Shown here in pieces: positions 42,838 to 51,849 of a stretch of 64,000 nt of DNA. Origin of the DNA: Bacteroidales bacterium (GTDB taxonomy: Bacteria; Bacteroidota; Bacteroidia; Bacteroidales; Marinilabiliaceae); the NCBI GenBank assembly GCA_003249255.1, contig QKJP01000048.1, positions 464,847 to 528,846 on the forward strand. The letters are read 5' to 3'. A program made the position numbers and the translations under genes. The notes beneath the pieces are model-generated. The model did not search any database. It was not told the DNA's origin and was given only the letters and a program-made list of their open reading frames with translations. Every line of letters begins with the position of its first letter. Positions within the stretch are counted from its first letter, which is position 1.

Positions 42838-44156
42838 TTAGGCAACTTCTTTTGATATCTCTATCTCAACTCCTAATTCTTTTAAGAGCTGAATGTGTCG
42901 GTTTAATTGTTTTTCTTTTCTTAATTCTTGTAAATATTCTGCAAATATTTCTTTATAACCTACATAATCCAGAAGAATGTGGCAGGCGGCTACTTGGATC
43001 TTATGTCTTATGCTACTAGTATTCTTTTCTTACCTATTCTTCCTACAAGACTATTTTACTTACTTTGTAGATACGTTTTCTTTGTTCTTGTTGCCACCCA
43101 TGCATATTGCACAAGCAATACTTTAAAACATTTGTCACCATGGGTTATTCGTGTGCTTTTTTTATCTACCGATTCATTACTGCCGGGAAACATCCCAGCC
43201 TATGATGCAAGGTATTGTTCATTAGGAAACTGCTCCATGTTGTTTCCTATTTCTGCCAAAATATATGCAGCTCCTTCTTTTCCTACTCCGGGAATCGTCA
43301 CTAAAAGCTCTGCATCCAGTTCCAGTTCGCAATTCTTTAATTGCTTATCTATTTGCGCATCATTTTTTGAAATAATGGTTTGATTGCTTTCTATGGATGC
43401 TTTTACCGTTTGAAGCATAAACTTATGATGTTCGCTCAATTTACCTTTTAGTGATTTTGCTATATCTTCTACTGTTGCTTGCATCTTTCCATGGCGAAGT
43501 TTTACTAATTCTTTAATATCTTCTTCACCTTCTATCATTGCATCAATAATTTTGGTTACTGTTGATCCACTCAAATTACTAACTACGCTAGATAACTTTA
43601 TATTGGCATCTTCAAGTAACTTGTGAATTCAGTTCTTTTCACAAGATATTTGCTCTTCTACTTTACGCCTATATCTTGTTAAATCACGCAATTCACGAAT
43701 ACCATTTGGTGAAATGAAACTTCCGTTAAGTAATCCACTAAGCAATAATTTTACAATCCACTTACTATCTCTTTTATCGGTCTTTTGGACGGGTACATTC
43801 TTTATATGCCTTACAATGACTAATTGTAATTCAAAGTCTTCTTCAAGAATATTGTATACTGGCTTTCAGCACACTCATATACTTTCCTTTGCTACATGAG
43901 TTAATTTATTTTCCTTAAGCCAATAACGCATTTCTTCTATCTACTCAGTAAAACCATCATAACTCTTGATCTCTTCTTTTATCCCGATTCCTCTGATTGT
44001 AGCAACCTGAACTTTTTTGTATGTCTATGCCGCAGCCACATTCAATGACTTGCTAAAACTCCATGTTCTTCCAAGATTTAGCAATAAATTCTTTTATGCA
44101 CTAAGTTCCGAATTCCTCCTAATAATCATTCGCTGTGCGTCAATTTTCCTTTTCAT
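42838..44156 (-). pseudogene. Degenerate IS110-family transposase remnant
   Basis: Reading the minus strand gives IS110 transposase pieces in order, broken by stops and frameshifts. Near 44010 there is a CGCGID-like start followed by VQVATIRGIGIKEE; around 43720-43930 come WLKENKLTHVAKES, then PVYNILEEDFELQLVIVRHI and TDKRDSKWIVKLLLSG (DEDD-type catalytic region). An open stretch at 43200-43574 holds VTIPGVGKEGAAYILAEIGN (the C-terminal IS110 domain). The end at 42838-42960 reads GYKEIFAEYLQELRKEKQLN to the natural stop. At least four internal stops are present, for example near 43625 and 43880. It is a dead IS110 copy between gmd and the glycosyltransferase genes. The flanks 42636-42837 and 44157-44362 show no gene. 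Confidence 0.85.
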
Positions 44157-44362
44157 GGGTGTTTCATATTTTTAAATTATTATTATCGAACAAATGATCT
44201 GTTACTCTTCAAAGATTTCTCTTAAAAATTTATATAGATTTTGAAAATGCTATTCTATAAAAAGAAAAAGTAAAGGATCTTTTTTGCCTAAACGTATCAA
44301 AAGTAAAAAATAACATCTGCAATTAATACAAAAAAAGTTTCAATTACAAAACGCACCATTTC

Positions 44363-45466
44363 TTAAGCTTTTTCTAAATACAACTTCTCTAAAAGCTTAA
44401 TATTCTTATTTATATTAAATTTATTCTGATAAATTTCTCTCGACTTGGCACCTAATAATTTTACTGCGTAGTCATCCCTCCATAATTCAATAATCTTAGT
44501 TGAGAACTCATTCTCATCAAATGAAACGAGATAACCATTTTCCTTATCTTCAACACAATCAATATTTCCAGAAACACGAGTCGCAATAATTGGTTTAGAT
44601 AAAGACATCGCTTCTAATATCGCTAGAGGTAACCCTTCATATCTAGTAGTTGAAATATAACACTTTGATTGTCTTATATAATCAAAAACTACTCCTTGCT
44701 CTAACCATGGAACCATTTCAATATTCTTATCTAATCCAAGAGTCATTATACGATCCTTTACCAACTCCAATTCTGGAGAATGATATCCAACACCTAATAG
44801 TATAAACTTAAAATCGGGAATAGCTTCTACAACCTTTGATATGACGCCTAACAAAAACATTGTATTCTTTTGATAGCAAGGACGTCCAACCGTACAAAAA
44901 TATGGTTGCTTTATATCTAAGTCAGAATACCTTTCTCTCTCTGCTACATCAGGAACAGAATTACTCCAAACACTTATTCTTTGAGATTGATATTTAACTG
45001 TCTCAAGTCCTAAAATATATTCAGACTTTGAACAAGCTAATAAAGTAGCCCCAAATTTTGTCCTTCTCTCTATAACAGAATATAGCCATTGAGAAAAATC
45101 ATTAGGAGAAGATAAAAAAGAAAATGCATGCGGAGTGTATAGAACTTTAGTTTTTGTAAGTAGTCCGACTATTCGTCCAACTAATCCTCCTTTTGCACTA
45201 TGAGCATGAATAATATCTGGCTTTTCCTTTTTAATAATTTTAATGGCCCTATGTATAGCATTAATATCAGCAAACAAATTCACCTCTCTAAATAGAGAAA
45301 TCTTATATTCTTTAATTAGTTCTCCATTTATATTATAGAAAGGAGAAGAATTATCTTCCTTTCCTCTAACAATAATAAAATTAAAATCAGATGATGCATA
45401 TCTACACACGTTACGCAAATAAACGTCAAGCCCCCCTATCGACTGTCCTAAGTGAAGAATTTTCAT
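44363..45466 (-). CDS. Family 4 glycosyltransferase
   Basis: A 367-residue GT-B glycosyltransferase. The N-terminal part has LHLGQSIGGLDVYLRNV and IIHAHSAKGGLVGRI. The C-terminal Glycos_transf_1 domain has CTVGRPCYQKNTMFLL and the donor-binding TTRYEGLPLAILEAMSLSKP (EX7E near 274-284). It is the downstream end of the long minus-strand capsule run, 13 bases after the next GT gene. Sugar specificity is unknown. Confidence 0.9.
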   Translation of the reverse strand: MKILHLGQSIGGLDVYLRNVCRYASSDFNFIIVRGKEDNSSPFYNINGELIKEYKISLFREVNLFADINAIHRAIKIIKKEKPDIIHAHSAKGGLVGRIVGLLTKTKVLYTPHAFSFLSSPNDFSQWLYSVIERRTKFGATLLACSKSEYILGLETVKYQSQRISVWSNSVPDVAERERYSDLDIKQPYFCTVGRPCYQKNTMFLLGVISKVVEAIPDFKFILLGVGYHSPELELVKDRIMTLGLDKNIEMVPWLEQGVVFDYIRQSKCYISTTRYEGLPLAILEAMSLSKPIIATRVSGNIDCVEDKENGYLVSFDENEFSTKIIELWRDDYAVKLLGAKSREIYQNKFNINKNIKLLEKLYLEKA

Positions 45467-45479
45467 TTCAACCTATAAT

Positions 45480-46607
45480 TTAATCACAATATATTTTTAC
45501 AATCTTACTTATGTTCTTGGATATTCTATATTGTTGACTTTGTTCATATGCGTTTGTAATAATTGTTTGAACTTGTTGACTTGAAATATTTGCAATTGCT
45601 CTCTTTATTTGCTTACAATTAGATTCTACATCTTTCATCTCTGTAATAAAACCTGTTTTTTCCTCTTTAACCAAATCCACATTCCCTCTACAATTAGTCG
45701 CAACAACTAGTATTTTACTCATCATAGCTTCTATAATAGAAGTTGGAAGTCCTTCAAAAATTGCTGTACTCCAATAAATATCAAAATTATGCAAAAGATT
45801 TCCTGCATACGGTACATCACCCCAAAAAAATACTCGATCTTGACATGATAATGTTTTTAAATAACGATCTAATTCCTCTTTATATTGTATATATGAAATC
45901 CTATCTTGAACAAACCCGCCAATTATATGCAATGCTACCTTTCCATCATTAAGTTTATCAAATGCTTTTAGCATTGTATAAAGATCTTTTTGAAAATCTA
46001 TTCTTGATAAACTTACAATATTAATATCATATCCATTAACAATAGATGCAATTTCATCAGGCAAATTGGCTTCATTTACCTCTACCCCATTAGGAATAAC
46101 AATGGTCTTGCTTGCCACAGCCTTTGTCATATGTAAATAATATTCACGTTCAGAAAAGGATACAGCAACCGACTTAGTTACTATTCTACTCAACAAAAAC
46201 TCAAAAACCATATGAAAACAATGCATTATTCCATAATATTTTTTATGAAATCCATGCATTGCATAAATCAATCTAAATCGATTCCAATATAGCAAACGTA
46301 ATAAAAAACCATACAACGCCCCTCCCTTCCCATTAACATGAACGATATTGGGACGTAACTTATAACATAATTTTACAAGATCTACTAGAGTCTTAAAACT
46401 AAATACAGTCAAATCCAAATTATAACAAGCTTTACTATTTGCAACAAAATCTTCATATAGTAATATATCTTGTTTAGTTAAAACTTTATGCCCAACAGTA
46501 TAATAATCAAAAATACTTTTAGTATTCTTTATCATATTTAGATTACATATAGCAACCCCACCTAATTTATAGGCAACAAAAACATTTAAAACTCTTTTCT
46601 TACCCAT
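45480..46607 (-). CDS. Family 4 glycosyltransferase
   Basis: A 375-residue GT-B enzyme. It has VFVAYKLGGVAICNLNMI at the start, IVHVNGKGGALYGFLLRL, VSLSRIDFQKDLYTML (start of the C-terminal domain), and TAIFEGLPTSIIEAMMSKIL with the EX7E motif. It overlaps the polymerase gene by eight bases. AT-rich codon use matches the rest of the run from 44363 to about 57877. Confidence 0.9.
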   Translation of the reverse strand: MGKKRVLNVFVAYKLGGVAICNLNMIKNTKSIFDYYTVGHKVLTKQDILLYEDFVANSKACYNLDLTVFSFKTLVDLVKLCYKLRPNIVHVNGKGGALYGFLLRLLYWNRFRLIYAMHGFHKKYYGIMHCFHMVFEFLLSRIVTKSVAVSFSEREYYLHMTKAVASKTIVIPNGVEVNEANLPDEIASIVNGYDINIVSLSRIDFQKDLYTMLKAFDKLNDGKVALHIIGGFVQDRISYIQYKEELDRYLKTLSCQDRVFFWGDVPYAGNLLHNFDIYWSTAIFEGLPTSIIEAMMSKILVVATNCRGNVDLVKEEKTGFITEMKDVESNCKQIKRAIANISSQQVQTIITNAYEQSQQYRISKNISKIVKIYCD

Positions 46608-47679
46608 TGTGAAAAAAAATATTTTTATACGGAATATAATCCTCTTTTATTTCTTGGGTATTCACAAAGTTGTTTATTTTTAAAAAAGTTATACCTATTA
46701 ACACAATAACATAAGCAAAACGTAAATAAAACCTTTTCTCATAATATACAACATACGAATACAATATCCCTCCCAAAAGAATAAAATGCCAAGTTAGTCT
46801 AGCTAATATCGCGAAACTATTGAAGAAAAAATTCAAACACACACCTAACACAAAACAAACATAAACAACATTAAATATTTTTGAATCAACGATATACCTG
46901 TATTTAGAAAATAATAATACAAAGAATACTAGGAACAATGACCCTAAGTAAAACCCTTGTCTTTCAGCATATTCACTATATATATAATACTCTAACTTTG
47001 TAGCTGCTATTTGGATAGGAACAAATTTCAATATAACGTTAGTAATAATGGAAATAAAAAAACCCATTAAATCTATAAACATAAAAGAAGTACAAAACAG
47101 TACTAAGAACACAAAATATCGTGATTTTATATGTTTGAATCGCACAACAGGCAAGCAAAGAAGAAAGACTAAAGATGAAACATGAAAAAGTGTCGCCAAT
47201 AATACTACAACTATAAACTTCTTAAACTTCTTATCCACCAATGATTGAATTGAATATAATAATATCCCAGCTGCCAAACCTTGTCGAACCTGATTCGCGT
47301 CTTGAACAATATAGTAATACCCAAAATAATATAGTATTGAGATAAATGCTAGCGGACTTACTTTTTTAAATATTGAAAATTTTATCGACAAAGACAAAAA
47401 CGATGTAACGAAAACCATTAGATAAAAACTATCTTTATTTATAGCCCGAACTATTATTTGAATAAGCTCATAACCAGGCTCAACTAAAGAAACTTCATCT
47501 ACCTGAAAAAAGAAACCTTTATAGATCCACCAATCTGTTCCTATATTATCTCTAGCTCCTATAAAGAACAACAGAATTAAAAATAAAGAAAAATACAAAC
47601 CATCTTTATTTCGAATTGTGGTTAATTCTAATAAACTAAAGAAACTAACAATTGCTGTCAGAACTAAATAAGGAATCAT
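46600..47679 (-). CDS. EpsG-type polysaccharide polymerase (Wzy-like)
   Basis: A roughly 359-residue membrane protein with about ten hydrophobic segments. The motif RDNIGTDWWIYKGFF near residue 45 and DANQVRQGLAAGILLYSIQSL near 130 are typical of the EpsG family, which polymerises repeat units. The ATG at 47679 overlaps the preceding stop (ATGA); an upstream TTG start would add three residues. It is the only polymerase candidate in the locus. Confidence 0.85.
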   Translation of the reverse strand: MIPYLVLTAIVSFFSLLELTTIRNKDGLYFSLFLILLFFIGARDNIGTDWWIYKGFFFQVDEVSLVEPGYELIQIIVRAINKDSFYLMVFVTSFLSLSIKFSIFKKVSPLAFISILYYFGYYYIVQDANQVRQGLAAGILLYSIQSLVDKKFKKFIVVVLLATLFHVSSLVFLLCLPVVRFKHIKSRYFVFLVLFCTSFMFIDLMGFFISIITNVILKFVPIQIAATKLEYYIYSEYAERQGFYLGSLFLVFFVLLFSKYRYIVDSKIFNVVYVCFVLGVCLNFFFNSFAILARLTWHFILLGGILYSYVVYYEKRFYLRFAYVIVLIGITFLKINNFVNTQEIKEDYIPYKNIFFHNG

Positions 47680-48758
47680 AAAATACAATTATACTCTTTT
47701 ATAACGTATTCAATTTCAAACTCTCTAACAGAAGCTCTAATAACATTCTCATCCCAATGAGTTTTTTGAGCTTTATCTAAAACCTCACTTAGGTTACTTT
47801 GTTCAAATGAAAATATATATCCATTAATCCCATCTTTAATCATATCTTGTATATCATCAGCGTAATTATTAGCAAGTACAGGAATACCACAATACAATGA
47901 CTCTAAAACAACATTAGGGAATCCTTCATACCTACTACTCAATATAAAATAATCAGCCTTCTTTAGTATAGAATAGACATTTGGCTGATAACCTGCAAAA
48001 GTTATATATCTTTGAATTCCTAATTCTGAAGTCAATCGCATTAACAATCCTTCCTGATTTTCTACATCATCCATATACCCAGCTCCTACAATCGTTAAAT
48101 GAAAATTTTCAATATTCCTTATTTTTGAAAATTCTTTTAGCAGTAAATCAAATCCCTTTTGATACGTCAATCTTCCACAAGCTACTATATTAACAACCTT
48201 TTCATTGAATGCATAATGACTAGAAGCTTCTAACTTATTTTTTATGGCAGTAGTATCAAGTGGATTATTTATAACCATTATCTTTTCTTCTGCTATTTTC
48301 GACTGATTAACCAAATCATCTTTCATCCCCTTACATTGCGCTATAATTAAATCATAATTAGAATAAAATAATTTATAAAAAAAACGCAAAATGGGACTTT
48401 TTACCTTCTTACTTACTGTGTTTGTTTCACGAGCAATCCATTTATATGACCTAAAAAAATAAATAAAAGGCGATAACATTAAATTAAGGTCACCCATTCC
48501 CATAAAAACTACTTGTGGTTTTTCTTTAATTAGAACTTTTAAAAGTGGAATTAAGGCAAATCTCATTTTCCCCTTGAAGGACAAACTATAAACCTGTATA
48601 TCACTCTTCAATGAGGAAACATACGAATGTCTGGTATCCCGAATCAACAATATCTTAACTTCATACTTGGATCTATCTAAATGATTTGCAATATTAGTAA
48701 CGACTCTTTCTCCTCCACCAATTCCTAACGTAGGCAATACAAATATCAACTTCCTCAT
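47676..48758 (-). CDS. Family 4 glycosyltransferase
   Basis: About 360 residues from the ATG at 48758, where the conserved KLIFVLPTLGIGGGERVVTN start begins; the longer in-frame start would run into the ATP-grasp gene. The C-terminal domain has NIVACGRLTYQKGFDLLL and SSRYEGFPNVVLESLYCGIP (EX7E). Part of the minus-strand capsule run. Confidence 0.9.
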   Translation of the reverse strand: MRKLIFVLPTLGIGGGERVVTNIANHLDRSKYEVKILLIRDTRHSYVSSLKSDIQVYSLSFKGKMRFALIPLLKVLIKEKPQVVFMGMGDLNLMLSPFIYFFRSYKWIARETNTVSKKVKSPILRFFYKLFYSNYDLIIAQCKGMKDDLVNQSKIAEEKIMVINNPLDTTAIKNKLEASSHYAFNEKVVNIVACGRLTYQKGFDLLLKEFSKIRNIENFHLTIVGAGYMDDVENQEGLLMRLTSELGIQRYITFAGYQPNVYSILKKADYFILSSRYEGFPNVVLESLYCGIPVLANNYADDIQDMIKDGINGYIFSFEQSNLSEVLDKAQKTHWDENVIRASVREFEIEYVIKEYNCIL

Positions 48759-48760
48759 TA

Positions 48761-49696
48761 TTAACGTCTTAAATCTAATTTGTTTCCTAATTCCAAATCC
48801 CAATTCCTCGGTTGCAATAGCATATCATATCCACTGTGTGGGTAAAAAGTTAACTCCCCAAAATATATTTTATTATTTACATTATAAAAGTCAACCCTCA
48901 CATAATTAAATGGATGGCTTAAAACTTCGGCTAAATCCATTATTTCATCCCAATTAGAAATAACTTCTAATGGCATACTACTTTGAGGATAACTAAATAA
49001 GAAAGGTTGTTTAACAAAATCTCTAGTTAAACAATGCTCTTTGACTCCTCCTATTGAACCTCGATTAGTCATTATCTCAACAAATTCTACTTTCCCGTGG
49101 AAGCAATGTACTTTTATATCATTAGGAATATTACCATGCTCATCTAATAATAATTGCTCTATAATAATTCTTTTTTCAATATTTTTATATGGCCACTCTT
49201 TTGACTGATAATAATAATTAGTCTTTAAAGCTGAACTAAGCTTTTGACGCGCATTTTCAAAATTAAATATATTTTTATCCTTAACAATAAAGACACCTCC
49301 ACTATCATGATTTACCTTTATAATAAACGGTATATCAGGTGCGTTATTCTCATTTATTTCACTTACATCTTTGGTAGCATACAATAAAGGCACCAAATAC
49401 TTATCACCTATTGCAACCTTCACAAACTCTCTTACGTAATATTTATCCACACAGTTAACTAAAAGTTTACGTTTATCATTTAGTTTTAACCATTGTAATT
49501 TCTCGGAAAACAATTGGGGATTCTTTAAATTTGGGTAGAAACCCATTCTCTTTTTATATTGAATTTTAATAAATAACTCAACTGGTATAACTCGATACCT
49601 AAAAAAATTAAATATCAATCTAGCCAACCACACTAATGAGAAACTCCTCAATCGAATATAAGTATGTATAAAAAAATCTTTAAGCTTCATTTCCAT
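48761..49696 (-). CDS. TupA-like ATP-grasp protein
   Basis: A 311-residue protein of the TupA-like ATP-grasp family. The N-terminal half has the LKNPQLFSEKLQWLKLNDKR family signature (about 56-75). The ATP-grasp core follows, with DIPFIIKVNHDSGGVFIV, IIIEQLLLDEHGNIPNDIKV and RVDFYNVNNKIYFGELTF, the last holding the metal-binding residues. ATP-grasp enzymes ligate a carboxylate to an amine or similar. TupA is known from teichuronopeptide synthesis. The start overlaps the CapA-like gene by 17 bases, so translation of the two is probably coupled. Confidence 0.87.
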   Translation of the reverse strand: MEMKLKDFFIHTYIRLRSFSLVWLARLIFNFFRYRVIPVELFIKIQYKKRMGFYPNLKNPQLFSEKLQWLKLNDKRKLLVNCVDKYYVREFVKVAIGDKYLVPLLYATKDVSEINENNAPDIPFIIKVNHDSGGVFIVKDKNIFNFENARQKLSSALKTNYYYQSKEWPYKNIEKRIIIEQLLLDEHGNIPNDIKVHCFHGKVEFVEIMTNRGSIGGVKEHCLTRDFVKQPFLFSYPQSSMPLEVISNWDEIMDLAEVLSHPFNYVRVDFYNVNNKIYFGELTFYPHSGYDMLLQPRNWDLELGNKLDLRR

Positions 49697-50708
49697 TAAA
49701 AATTTTTATAATTTTTCGAATAATTATAGAAGGGTCTTTTATTGCTTGTACTAACTTTAATTTCAGCATTTCTTTTTTATAATATGAAATCCAAGCATTA
49801 TCAGAAAAAAACTTTAAAGGCGATAGGCTATTTATTTCCCTACATGAAATTACGCCCCCCCCCCTATCTACACAAACCTGTAACAATTTTACAATCGTAA
49901 TTTCTGGTCCGTCAAAATTGACTATTGGTATTATTCCTTTTCTCTGATGTGAAATAGCCGTACGTATTAATTCATTTTTACCAATAGCATATTTAATATC
50001 TGGAAAATAAAAATTACCTAATGAATAAAAGATATGTTTCCCATTGTATATTTCTAAAGGCTGAATAATATGAGGATGAGTTCCAATTATAAGATCTGCA
50101 CCTGCATCAACTATTTTATGTCCTAATTCTATTTTTTCAGGTTCTGGATAATAAACATCTTCTACCCCCCAATGAATATGTACAACCAATTTACACTCAG
50201 GATATTTTGCCTTTACTTCTTTAACTCTAAACAAACAAGTCTCAGACGGACCTATAAAGCATTCTGTCGCAAATAATTTACTCCCTGTCTGATCACAAGA
50301 TCTAGTAACAAATGCCAAATGAACGATTTTCCGATCTTTATCAAAAAATAGATTATTGTCGATTTCTTTTGTTAATCCAACACCAAAACAGTTTAATCCT
50401 TTTTCTTTTAAATTCTTAATAGTGCCTTCTGAGCCTTGATTTCCAAAATCATTAATGTGGTTATTAGCTAAATTAATTAAGTATGGATCTAATTTAATTA
50501 AATGAGAAAGTGTTGATTTTATGGATTTAAGAGTAATCTTTTCCTTTACAGCAGATATCGCATCGTCGAAAATAGGATTCTCGAGATTTAGACATAATTC
50601 AGCATCGTAACTTTTCGTAACACCTAAAAATGAATCCCAAATAGAAGAAGTTATATCCTCTGTTCCTTGCAATACTAAATCCCCTAAAAATGCAATATTT
50701 TTTTTCAT
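49680..50708 (-). CDS. CapA-like (PGA_cap) protein with a ten-G tract
   Basis: A 342-residue CapA/PGA_cap-family protein (metallophosphoesterase-like fold). Hallmarks are the FLGDLVL start with its Asp, LCLNLENPI, LINLANNHINDFGNQG (about 93-108), VVHIHWGVEDVYYP (about 180-193), and LIIGTHPHIIQP (about 214-225). The family is linked to capsule polymers such as poly-gamma-glutamate and to other surface decorations. A run of ten G on the coding strand spans 49855-49864 at codons 282-285 (Arg-Gly-Gly-Gly). Loss of one G gives a stop at once (GCG TAA), and gain of one gives a stop about five codons later (ATG TAG). The next gene, the ATP-grasp, overlaps the end, so a switch would also affect it. 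Confidence 0.88.
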   Translation of the reverse strand: MKKNIAFLGDLVLQGTEDITSSIWDSFLGVTKSYDAELCLNLENPIFDDAISAVKEKITLKSIKSTLSHLIKLDPYLINLANNHINDFGNQGSEGTIKNLKEKGLNCFGVGLTKEIDNNLFFDKDRKIVHLAFVTRSCDQTGSKLFATECFIGPSETCLFRVKEVKAKYPECKLVVHIHWGVEDVYYPEPEKIELGHKIVDAGADLIIGTHPHIIQPLEIYNGKHIFYSLGNFYFPDIKYAIGKNELIRTAISHQRKGIIPIVNFDGPEITIVKLLQVCVDRGGGVISCREINSLSPLKFFSDNAWISYYKKEMLKLKLVQAIKDPSIIIRKIIKIFNGNEA

Positions 50709-50709
50709 A

Positions 50710-51849
50710 CTAAACTGCTTCTAAAAACTTAAGTATATCGATAGCCTGTTGTCTATAATCGTATTTATTGGCCACATTAGTTCCTTCGCGTGCTACTAAC
50801 CTTGCTTTATCATAATCCAATAGGACCTCCTCCATTTTTTTTGCAACATCAGTAGCTGTGGCGGTGTCTGAGATATATGCATTTTTACTAGACAAATAAT
50901 TCGGGATATCTCCAACAGGAGTGGTTACCGTAGGAATTCCAGTAGCAAGATACTCACCTAATTTTGAAGGGAAAGACCCTTGTGCCTGAAGATGATTTGG
51001 TTTAGCAAGTATCAACGCCTTTGAGCCTATCATTAAATCAACAAGCTTAGATCTTTCAAGATCTAATAAAATCTGGACTCGATCATCTAAATTCAATTCT
51101 AATATTTGTTTATTTATTTCTCCTAAAGTTTTATTGTCCGCAAAACCAGCAAGTACTAAATTCATTCTGCTATACCTTTTGGCTATTTTAGCAAAAGCAT
51201 CTATCAACATCGGTACTCCATTCTGATTTTTCCCCAATGCACCGCAATAAAAGAAATAATTTTCATTTCTCTTATAACCTTTAAACTCATCAACATCAAC
51301 AAAAAAAGGTATAACTATGGATCTTTTACAATTTTTCATCATCTTTTTATAGTATGACTCTAGTTTAAATGAAACTGTAAAAAAACCATCAAATAAATTC
51401 AATACAAATAGACGATAATATAAGGTATAAAAATAACGCTTTATAGCAGAGTTAAATACAAAAGGAAACTCACTTCGTAACAGAACTAATTTTCTCACAT
51501 ATTTCTTTACCACTGGAGTAATTATATCAAAAACTCCTAAATCACCATACACAAATCCAACATCAAAACGCTTTTGCTTTAATGCATTATTTAACTCTCT
51601 GTATTCTTTTAAATTTATATCTAAACCAAATTTAGAACTTAGGCTTTTCTTTTTATGATAATAAACAACACCCGAAAAATCACCCTTATTTTCATTCCTC
51701 TGGCCGATGCAAATCACCTCTACTTTCACCCCCTTTAATGAAATAGCCCTTATAAAGTGAGTTAAGTGAACAACTGCTGCATCATTTCCAATAGGAAATC
51801 TGGCTTTCGTAATTATAATAACTGAACCTATATTATTCTCACTCATCAT
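50710..51849 (-). CDS. GT-B glycosyltransferase
   Basis: A 379-residue GT4-like enzyme. The N-terminal FPIGNDAAVVHLTHFIRAI and the C-terminal YFFYCGALGKNQNGVPMLID are typical. Near 278-310 the donor region reads ILAKPNHLQAQGSFPSKLGE; the EX7E glutamates are in a diverged context. The start overlaps the Wzx gene (ATGA). Sugar unknown. Confidence 0.85.
   Translation of the reverse strand: MMSENNIGSVIIITKARFPIGNDAAVVHLTHFIRAISLKGVKVEVICIGQRNENKGDFSGVVYYHKKKSLSSKFGLDINLKEYRELNNALKQKRFDVGFVYGDLGVFDIITPVVKKYVRKLVLLRSEFPFVFNSAIKRYFYTLYYRLFVLNLFDGFFTVSFKLESYYKKMMKNCKRSIVIPFFVDVDEFKGYKRNENYFFYCGALGKNQNGVPMLIDAFAKIAKRYSRMNLVLAGFADNKTLGEINKQILELNLDDRVQILLDLERSKLVDLMIGSKALILAKPNHLQAQGSFPSKLGEYLATGIPTVTTPVGDIPNYLSSKNAYISDTATATDVAKKMEEVLLDYDKARLVAREGTNVANKYDYRQQAIDILKFLEAV

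Noticed and set aside
42979..43383. 134-codon plus-strand open frame
   Set aside because: It is antisense to the IS110 remnant, has no family resemblance, and its low-complexity content is explained by the opposite strand.
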